38,500 nt of DNA from JABWCQ01 sp964530625 (GTDB lineage: Bacteria; Electryoneota; RPQS01), in the NCBI GenBank assembly GCA_964530625.1, contig CAZHAK010000025.1:1-38500 (forward strand), in the 5' to 3' direction. A program made the position numbers and the translations under genes. How positions within the stretch are numbered: the stretch's first letter is position 1; every line of letters starts with the position of its first letter. This document shows positions 16,271 through 22,504 of the stretch, piece by piece. A model generated the notes under the pieces. The model was not told where the DNA came from, made no database searches, and saw only the letters and a list, made by a program, of their open reading frames with translations.

Positions 16271-17459
16271 AGGCAGCCTCCGCGCGGAACGGAATCAATT
16301 TTGAAATTTTCGCAATTTTATCCAACGCGAAATCAAGTTGGTCGTGAGTGTGCGTGGACATGACGGAGAATCGAATAAGACTCTGACCCGGTTGAACGGC
16401 CGGAGGTACAACAGGGTTGATAAACACTCCTTCGTCCTGCATCATCTTACAAACGTGGAATGTGTTTACCGAGTCCCCTACGACCACAGGAATAATCGGC
16501 GTGTCGCTGTGACCGGTATCAAGACCAAGATGTTTCAATCCGTCGCGCAAATAGTTTGCGTTGCTCCACAAGTGTTCACGTCTTTCAGGCTCCTCGTCAA
16601 TAATCTTGAGAGCCGCGATCACCGCTCCGACCGTGGCTGGTGGGGGACTCGCGGAAAAGATCAGGGCCCGCGCGTGATGCTTCAGGAAGTGAACGATGTC
16701 CTCGGATGCGGCGACAAAACCGCCAATTGCGGCAAGAGATTTCGAAAACGTTCCGACGATTAAATCTGTTTCATTCGTCAAGCCGAAATGTCCGGCTGTG
16801 CCTTCGCCTTGCGGCCCGTAAACTCCGACTCCATGCGCGTCATCCAAGATAATGTCGGCGTCATACTTTTGGCAAAGCTTGATGACTGCAGGCAAATCCA
16901 CGGTATCACCTTCCATCGAGAACACACCTTCCGTGATCACGATCTTTTCATGGCCCTCGTGGGCTCGCAATAGTCGCTCAAGATCCGCCATGTCGTTGTG
17001 GCGAAACTTGGCGACGCGGCCAAAGGAAAGGCGAATCGCATCCATAATCGAAGCGTGCGAGAGCGCGTCTGCAATCAGCCACGTATTACGAGAGACAAGA
17101 GTCGCGATGGCTCCAAGATTTGCTTGATAGCCCGTCGTGAAAAGCAGGACAGCTTCTTTTTTCAGGAAGTGCGCTAATTTTTCTTCACACTCCTCGTGGA
17201 TGCTGAGGGTGCCGTTCAGGAATCTGGAACCTGCGCAGCCGGCACCGAAATCCGCTACGGCTTGGCGTGCCGCTTCCTTAACTTTAGGATGATTGGTCAG
17301 CCCGAGGTAGTTGTTCGAGCCCAGCATGAGAATATCGCGCCCATTGATTTTGACCACGCAATCCTGATCCGTTTCTATCGCCCGGAAGTACGGATAAATG
17401 CCCGCTGACATAACCTCACGGGCTGTTTGAAACTGAGCGACTTTCTCGGCGATTCTCAA
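16188..17459 (-). CDS. spt: Serine palmitoyltransferase-like alpha-oxoamine synthase
   Basis: This PLP enzyme class condenses an amino acid with an acyl-CoA. The N-terminal MSAGIYPYFRAIET segment and GSNNYLGLTNHP resemble bacterial serine palmitoyltransferases, which form 3-ketosphinganine, the first step of sphingolipid synthesis. Also visible are DALSHAS (His135), DDAHGVG (206-212), and the PLP lysine in GTFSKSLAAIGG (Lys240). The start is set at a TTG (17459) with GGAG 6 bases before it; this gives the N-terminal length usual for the family, whereas an ATG at 17546 would add 29 residues overlapping the gene upstream. The C-terminal tail is serine-rich and overlaps the GNAT gene. KBL and BioF are related alternatives, but the N-terminus and GNAT neighbour favour SPT. 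Confidence 0.8.
   Translation of the reverse strand: MRIAEKVAQFQTAREVMSAGIYPYFRAIETDQDCVVKINGRDILMLGSNNYLGLTNHPKVKEAARQAVADFGAGCAGSRFLNGTLSIHEECEEKLAHFLKKEAVLLFTTGYQANLGAIATLVSRNTWLIADALSHASIMDAIRLSFGRVAKFRHNDMADLERLLRAHEGHEKIVITEGVFSMEGDTVDLPAVIKLCQKYDADIILDDAHGVGVYGPQGEGTAGHFGLTNETDLIVGTFSKSLAAIGGFVAASEDIVHFLKHHARALIFSASPPPATVGAVIAALKIIDEEPERREHLWSNANYLRDGLKHLGLDTGHSDTPIIPVVVGDSVNTFHVCKMMQDEGVFINPVVPPAVQPGQSLIRFSVMSTHTHDQLDFALDKIAKISKLIPFRAEAAYSDSNSTSVGSEVTDPFSAVSVASSGH
16268..16281 (-). promoter_or_regulatory. Ribosome-binding site pointing to a rare AUU start codon
   Basis: On the minus strand GGAGG (16277-16281) is followed after 6 bases by ATT (16268-16270), in frame with the GNAT gene. 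A GTG 21 bases further on is the first conventional start but has no such site at a normal distance. An in-frame stop shortly upstream limits the choices. AUU starts are known but rare, for example in infC. Confidence 0.5.
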
Positions 17460-17481
17460 GCTATACTCCGCGCAATAAGGA

Positions 17482-17808
17482 TTAGATTTTACGACTGAAC
17501 AGATCAGATAAATATGGGACAAAGAAACCGCGTCCCTTAAAAACATTCATAATTCCCAATGCGGCCAGGACGATACAGAAAAAGAGAACAAGATCCCAAA
17601 TGAACTTGAAGCGCAGTAAAAGCGCCAGAACCTCGACAAAGAACAACGCCATACCTAATCGCACATGTCCGTGAACAAACGCAGATTCATGTCGCTTGAA
17701 AAAAGGCACAAAACAAACCAGCGGGATATAGGCCAGCACGGCAAGGAGCTTTTCGTCCTCGCTAACGTTGATACTCTCTTTGAGGGGCGACTGGGTTTCT
17801 TCGGTCAT
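17482..17808 (-). CDS. Small membrane protein, three predicted spans (Tic20/DUF4870-like)
   Basis: The 108-residue protein has a polar N-terminus (1-20) and three hydrophobic spans at about 21-37, 50-66 and 69-90, with a basic FSRKI end. The pattern LLAVLAYIPLVCFVPFF then HGHVRLG resembles DUF4870/Tic20-like small membrane proteins, whose role is unknown. ATG at 17808 is preferred, as a longer frame from 17826 would run into the tRNA gene. It lies 15 bases after the tRNA and 22 before the SPT-like gene, so it is probably co-transcribed with both. Confidence 0.68.
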   Translation of the reverse strand: MTEETQSPLKESINVSEDEKLLAVLAYIPLVCFVPFFKRHESAFVHGHVRLGMALFFVEVLALLLRFKFIWDLVLFFCIVLAALGIMNVFKGRGFFVPYLSDLFSRKI

Positions 17809-17823
17809 AAGATTTCTTGATTG

Positions 17824-17895
17824 CACCCCCGACGGGACTCGAACCCATGCTCCCGGCTCCGGAGGCCGGTGCTCTATCCACTGAGCTACGGGGGT
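17824..17895 (-). tRNA. tRNA-Arg (anticodon CCG)
   Basis: The minus strand folds as a full cloverleaf of 72 bases: acceptor ACCCCCG/CGGGGGT with discriminator G, D-arm GCTC-AGTGGATA-GAGC, anticodon stem CCGGC/GCCGG around loop CTCCGGA (anticodon CCG, reading CGG), a 4-base variable loop, and T-arm ATGGG-TTCGAGT-CCCGT. The 3' CCA is not encoded; CAA follows the discriminator. A protein gene begins 15 bases downstream on the same strand. Confidence 0.96.
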
Positions 17896-17936
17896 AGACT
17901 ACCGACGGGCAGGCGCTTAACCTGCTTTAACCTGTA

Positions 17937-17965
17937 AATATAATCAAATTAGACCCAACATGCAA
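17937..17965 (-). promoter_or_regulatory. Probable promoter for tRNA-Arg and downstream genes
   Basis: On the minus strand TTGCAT (17960-17965) and TATATT (17937-17942) are separated by 17 bases. The -10 matches consensus at five of six positions; the -35 is weak. It would start transcription about 35 bases before the tRNA. The AT-rich gap 17896-18022 after purL holds nothing else that I can identify and no convincing terminator hairpin. Confidence 0.45.
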
Positions 17966-18022
17966 TATAGCCATGTCATTGTTAAATAATTGTTTTACCA
18001 ATACCTTACAGTGCTGGAAATC

Positions 18023-20248
18023 TTACTTCCGGCTAAGGTGATCAACTAAGGAAGTTTTATAAACTTCGGAAGCAGTTTCCAGAGGCAGGGTAATCCAATC
18101 ATTGATGACGATCAACTCACCCCCAACCCTGCCGAGCATTTGCAGTTTCACGCCGTGTTTACTACACATCTCTTTCAGTTGCGGCCATTTTTCATGTGCT
18201 ACGCTAATCACTGCACATCCAGCAGATTCCGCGAACAGTGTGTCCACAACGCGCTCTGTCCAGGGGAAGGTCACGAGACAGCCAGTGTTTCCTGCCATAC
18301 AGGATTCTGCGACGGCGGTGGCCAGCCCCCCTTCGGAGATATCATGAGCGGATGCCAGAATACTCTGCGCAGCAAGTTCGGGCAGGAGTCGAATCAGGTT
18401 CAGGTTCTTCTCCATGTCCAGGCGAGGCGGCGCACCTGCCACAACACCGTGAATCGTGGCTAAGTATTCGCTGCATCCTAAATCGGGTCCAATGTCGCCC
18501 AAGAGAGCGATAAAGTCGCCTTCGTCCTTAAATGCGATACCCACATGCTTGCTCACATCTTCCAAAACGCCCACCATCCCAATCACTGGTGTGGGTCGTA
18601 CTGGTCCAGCGGGGGACTCGTTATAAAACGAAACATTGCCGCCCGTCACGGGAATATTCAGCGCCGTGCAGGCATCCGACATTCCTTGTATCGCTTGGTG
18701 AAAGAAATAATAATTATGTGGTTTATTAGGATTCGCAAAATTCAAGCAGTTCGTTATGCCGACCGGAACGGCACCCGTACAAGCGACATTTCGCGCTCCT
18801 TCCAATACGGCAAGAGCTGTTCCCCTGCGTGGATCTACCGAGACGTATCTTGAATTGCAATCTACCGATAGGGAGAGTCCTTTGTTCGTGCCCGGAACAC
18901 GGACAACGCCTGCGTCCGTGTTACCACCACCCTGTATAGTGGCGGCTCCGATCGTGTGATCGAACTGCTCGTAGACCATTTTGCGGCTGCAAATGTTGGG
19001 TGAACCCAGCAATGCAAGCAACGCTACATTCCAGTCGTCTGAATCAGGCAAGTGAGTCGGATCAAAGCTCAATAGTAAGTCCAGAGAGTCAGGACGCGCA
19101 TGCTCTCGCTTGTATTGAGGTGCGCCTCCCCCAAGCACGAGAGAAGCCGCAGGTATTCTGGCGACTTCTTTGCCGTCTTCATGGATTGTCAACATTTTGT
19201 CGTCCGTGACATAACCTACTTCGTCCGCGTGCAAGTCCCACTTACCGAAAATCTCCTTGGCCTGATGTTCCTGACCACGCTTGATGATCACCAGCATCCG
19301 TTCTTGAGACTCCGAGAGACTAACTTCATAAGCATTCATATTTTTCTCGCGGCGAGACACTTTGTTCACGTCTAGAAAAATACCAGTGCCCGCGCGCGCC
19401 GGAGTCTCACTGCATGAGCAACAGATTCCGGCTGCACCCATGTCCTGAATGCCGACCAGCGCATCGGTTTGGGCAAGCTCTAGTGTGGCTTCCAGCAACA
19501 ACTTCTCTTTGAACGGATCGCCAATCTGCACGGACGGACGCTTCTCTTTTGAAGAGTCAGAGAGATCTTCCGACGCGAAGGATGCTCCGTGAATTCCATC
19601 ACGGCCTGTAGCGGCACCGACGACAAACACTGGATTGCCAACTCCATGCGCTGCGCCGCGGATAATTTTGTCAATTTCAACGACGCCGACTGCCATCACA
19701 TTGACAAGCGGATTTTCCGCGTAGGACGGGTCAAAATAAATTTCTCCCGCAACCGTCGGTACACCAAAGCAATTTCCGTAATGGCTAATTCCGCGCACCA
19801 CTCCATCAAGGAGTTGCGGCGTACGGGGATGAGACGGATCGCCAAAGCGAAGCGAATTCAGAGCCGCAATCGGACGCGCACCCATTGAAAAGATGTCGCG
19901 CAGAATTCCGCCTACCCCTGTCGCAGCGCCCTGAAAAGGTTCGATTGCGGATGGGTGGTTGTGGCTCTCAATTTTGAAACAAACCGCCAGCCCATCCCCG
20001 ATATCGATTAAGCCCGCATTCTCTTCTCCCGCTTCCACTAAAACCTTCTCACCCGTGCGGGGAAGCCGCTTCAATTCGAGGATTGAATTCTTATATGAGC
20101 AGTGTTCCGACCACATTGCTGAAAAGATTCCCAGCTCAACAAAAGTCGGGACGCGACCCAGAATCTTTTGAATGTGCTCGTACTCTTCGCGCGACAACCC
20201 ATGGGAAACGGCGGTATCAATCGTAACGGGTGGATAGGAAACGGTCAT
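18023..20248 (-). CDS. purL: Phosphoribosylformylglycinamidine synthase subunit PurL (small type)
   Basis: This cytoplasmic enzyme performs the fourth step of purine synthesis, turning FGAR into FGAM with ATP and ammonia. At 741 residues it is the small form that works with separate PurS and PurQ, neither of which lies in this window. The N-terminal SAMWSEHCSYKNS (His49), FKIESHNHPSAIEPFQGAATGVGGI, the GIQDMGAAGICCSCSE segment and a second half with VTGGNVSFYNE and AHDISEGGLATAVAES show both halves of the PurM-like duplicated fold. The ATG overlaps the uvrC stop (ATGA). A 127-base gap separates it from the tRNA. Confidence 0.96.
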   Translation of the reverse strand: MTVSYPPVTIDTAVSHGLSREEYEHIQKILGRVPTFVELGIFSAMWSEHCSYKNSILELKRLPRTGEKVLVEAGEENAGLIDIGDGLAVCFKIESHNHPSAIEPFQGAATGVGGILRDIFSMGARPIAALNSLRFGDPSHPRTPQLLDGVVRGISHYGNCFGVPTVAGEIYFDPSYAENPLVNVMAVGVVEIDKIIRGAAHGVGNPVFVVGAATGRDGIHGASFASEDLSDSSKEKRPSVQIGDPFKEKLLLEATLELAQTDALVGIQDMGAAGICCSCSETPARAGTGIFLDVNKVSRREKNMNAYEVSLSESQERMLVIIKRGQEHQAKEIFGKWDLHADEVGYVTDDKMLTIHEDGKEVARIPAASLVLGGGAPQYKREHARPDSLDLLLSFDPTHLPDSDDWNVALLALLGSPNICSRKMVYEQFDHTIGAATIQGGGNTDAGVVRVPGTNKGLSLSVDCNSRYVSVDPRRGTALAVLEGARNVACTGAVPVGITNCLNFANPNKPHNYYFFHQAIQGMSDACTALNIPVTGGNVSFYNESPAGPVRPTPVIGMVGVLEDVSKHVGIAFKDEGDFIALLGDIGPDLGCSEYLATIHGVVAGAPPRLDMEKNLNLIRLLPELAAQSILASAHDISEGGLATAVAESCMAGNTGCLVTFPWTERVVDTLFAESAGCAVISVAHEKWPQLKEMCSKHGVKLQMLGRVGGELIVINDWITLPLETASEVYKTSLVDHLSRK

Positions 20249-22119
20249 TGCACTGAGCTTGATTTGCGAGCTTGGAAAAATGTGATTACGCGATCGGCGA
20301 GATCCGGGCTAAAGCCTTTGACTGCGACTATTTCTTCTTTCGTGGCCTCGCTTAATCGCTGCATACTCCGAAAGTGCATGAGCAGAGACTTCCTGCGGAC
20401 CGTACCGATTCCAGGTATATCTTGAAGTTCAGAGGCCATGGATTCCTTTTGACGCACCTGCCGATGATAAGTGATCGCATAGCGATGAACTTCGTCTCTG
20501 ACTTGCTGTAAGAGTCTTAGTGCCGACGATGTCTTGGGCAAATTGAACGGTTCGGAATCACCGGGCAGGTAGATCTCTTCAAGTTTTTTGGCCAAACCAA
20601 TGACTTGTAAGTTTGTCAGGTTCGCTTCCCGAAGCGCGTCCAAGGCTGCGGTAAGTTGTCCCTTGCCACCGTCGATCAAGACAAGATCAGGCAGCGGTTG
20701 TTGTTCGCGCTGCAAACGTGTGAATCGTCTGCCGACCACTTCCCGCATAGAGGCGAAATCGTCCATCCCCTCCACGGTCTTAATCTTGAATCTGCGATAA
20801 TCCGCCCGCGCGGGTCGACCCATCTTGAACACGACCATTCCGGCCACTTTGTGTTCGCCCATCAGAGTTGAAATGTCAAATGCGACGATTTCCCTCGGGA
20901 TATCTTTCAACCCAAGTCTTGTTTTCAATTCAGTGAGGCTGGCGGGAACGCGCTCACGCTGAGACGATGACCTGATAATCTCCTGAAGCTGCAAGTCCGC
21001 ATTGCGCTGTGCAAGATCAACCATTTGAACCTTTTCACCGCGCTCAGGAATGCGAATGAGTAGTTTGCCTTCCGCATTTTCCTTTAACCAATGGAAGAGC
21101 AAGTCACTATCTGCTGGACCGTACGGCAGTATTAACTCGCCGGGCACACTGGATTTTGAATAGTAGTGCTGGAGCGCTTGCGCGAGCACTTCGTCCATCG
21201 GCGTGTCTTTAGGCAATCGAAGCGGATACTGCACCCGTCCAAGCAGTCTGCCATCGCGAACCTGCATGACCACGAGGCAACCGTCTTCGTCCTGAACGGA
21301 TAGACCGATAATATCGCGGTCAATGGGTTCTGGGGAGATAATCGTTTGACGGCGCGTGAGATTGTCGATTGAAGCCAGCCAGTCCCGCAGTTGTGCCGCT
21401 CGCTCAAATCGCAAGGCATCCGACGCTTCGTTCATCTCTTCACGCAAACGCGAAATGATGTCGGCCCCTCTGCCTTTCACAACTGACGAGAAGTCGCGCA
21501 CGCGCATGGCGTACTCGTCTATTGTCTCATTTCCAATACACGGAGCATTACAGCGGCCCAAATGAAACTCGAGACACGCCTTGAACTTTCCCTTGGCAAT
21601 GGAGTCTTCGTTTAGAGGAAGATTGCACGTGCGAATCTTTAGCATTCCGCGCAAGACGTGCAAGAGTCCCTTCAGATAACGCAAATCGCCATACGGCCCA
21701 AAGAGTTTCGATCCGTCCTGCGGAGGGTTTCGTGTTAAAAAGATGCGGGGATACGGCTCGTTCGCGATCTGAAGATAAGGTTGCGACTTATCGTCTTTGA
21801 GTGCGACATTGTAGCGCGGCTTGTGACGACGAATCAGATTGCTCTCAAGGATCAGCGCTTCGTACTCGGTCTTCGTCGTGATGACTTCCAGATCGGCAAT
21901 CTTCGAGACCAACAACTCAAATTGTGGCCGACCATCAGACGATTTTTGAAAATATTGCCGGACACGATTGCGCAATACTTTCGCTTTGCCGATATAGATC
22001 GCTTTGCCGCGTGCATCACGAAAAATATAGACTCCCGAATCTTTAGGGAGATTCGCGAGTTTATCTTTTAACTCCGGGGGAACGGAGGCGGAATCATTTG
22101 TGCTCTGGGTGTTCGACAA
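20245..22119 (-). CDS. uvrC: Excinuclease ABC subunit C
   Basis: UvrC makes the dual incisions in nucleotide excision repair. The 624 residues show the N-terminal GIY-YIG nuclease (GVYIFRDARGKAIYIGKAK, about 30-48), a UVR motif (RLREEMNEASDALRFERAAQLRDWL), the C-terminal RNase H-like nuclease (VAFDISTLMGEHKVAGMVVF; VLIDGGKGQLTAAL) and a helix-hairpin-helix pair at the end (LQDIPGIGTVRRKSLL). The best start is TTG at 22119, overlapping the end of the epimerase gene by 26 bases; no ATG fits. GGAG lies about 12 bases upstream. It overlaps purL at its end. Confidence 0.96.
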   Translation of the reverse strand: MSNTQSTNDSASVPPELKDKLANLPKDSGVYIFRDARGKAIYIGKAKVLRNRVRQYFQKSSDGRPQFELLVSKIADLEVITTKTEYEALILESNLIRRHKPRYNVALKDDKSQPYLQIANEPYPRIFLTRNPPQDGSKLFGPYGDLRYLKGLLHVLRGMLKIRTCNLPLNEDSIAKGKFKACLEFHLGRCNAPCIGNETIDEYAMRVRDFSSVVKGRGADIISRLREEMNEASDALRFERAAQLRDWLASIDNLTRRQTIISPEPIDRDIIGLSVQDEDGCLVVMQVRDGRLLGRVQYPLRLPKDTPMDEVLAQALQHYYSKSSVPGELILPYGPADSDLLFHWLKENAEGKLLIRIPERGEKVQMVDLAQRNADLQLQEIIRSSSQRERVPASLTELKTRLGLKDIPREIVAFDISTLMGEHKVAGMVVFKMGRPARADYRRFKIKTVEGMDDFASMREVVGRRFTRLQREQQPLPDLVLIDGGKGQLTAALDALREANLTNLQVIGLAKKLEEIYLPGDSEPFNLPKTSSALRLLQQVRDEVHRYAITYHRQVRQKESMASELQDIPGIGTVRRKSLLMHFRSMQRLSEATKEEIVAVKGFSPDLADRVITFFQARKSSSVQ

Positions 22120-22504
22120 CTTCGATCAATACTCCCGTTAGCGCAGTGGGATGAACAAACCCGACTTTGGTGCTCTCCGCACCAGATCGCAAAGTGGTGT
22201 TGATCAGCTTCGCGCCTTTTTCGGCAAACTCATTTAGTAAAAGCTGCCCGTCTTCTGTCTTGATGGCAATATGATGCAAACCGGGGCCGCGCTTGTCAAG
22301 AAACTTCCCCACAGCTGATTCCTGCTTGTCCGGTGCAATCAACTCTATGCGGAAATCTCCAATTGCCAAGAACGCGACGTAAGTGCTTTGCTCGACGATG
22401 TGCTCTCTATGTGTCACACGCGCGCCGGTCAGTCGACTCCACAATTCAATCGCTTTGTCCAGGTCCGGAACGGCGACGGCAATATGATCAAGCCCTTGAA
22501 TCAT
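22094..22504 (-). CDS. mce: Methylmalonyl-CoA epimerase (VOC family)
   Basis: The enzyme interconverts (R)- and (S)-methylmalonyl-CoA, used in propionate metabolism and the methylmalonyl route. The 136 residues form a two-module glyoxalase fold with metal ligands His7 (LDHIAVAVPDL), His78 (GLHHIAIKTED) and Glu128 (VLIEVVEHPE). The KRGPGLHHIA and HPTALTGVLIE segments are typical of MCE. The start overlaps the DinG stop (ATGA). A methylmalonyl-CoA mutase is not in this window; accB/accC upstream in the same run could serve a propionyl-CoA carboxylase, but that is inference. Confidence 0.9.
   Translation of the reverse strand: MIQGLDHIAVAVPDLDKAIELWSRLTGARVTHREHIVEQSTYVAFLAIGDFRIELIAPDKQESAVGKFLDKRGPGLHHIAIKTEDGQLLLNEFAEKGAKLINTTLRSGAESTKVGFVHPTALTGVLIEVVEHPEHK

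Noticed and set aside
17460..17546. Upstream ATG for the SPT-like gene at 17546
   Set aside because: It would overlap the small membrane protein gene and add 29 residues absent from the family, while the TTG at 17459 has GGAG at good spacing.
17943..18022. Rho-independent terminator after purL
   Set aside because: A short GGAA/TTCC pairing exists just after the stop, but there is no stable GC stem with a T run.
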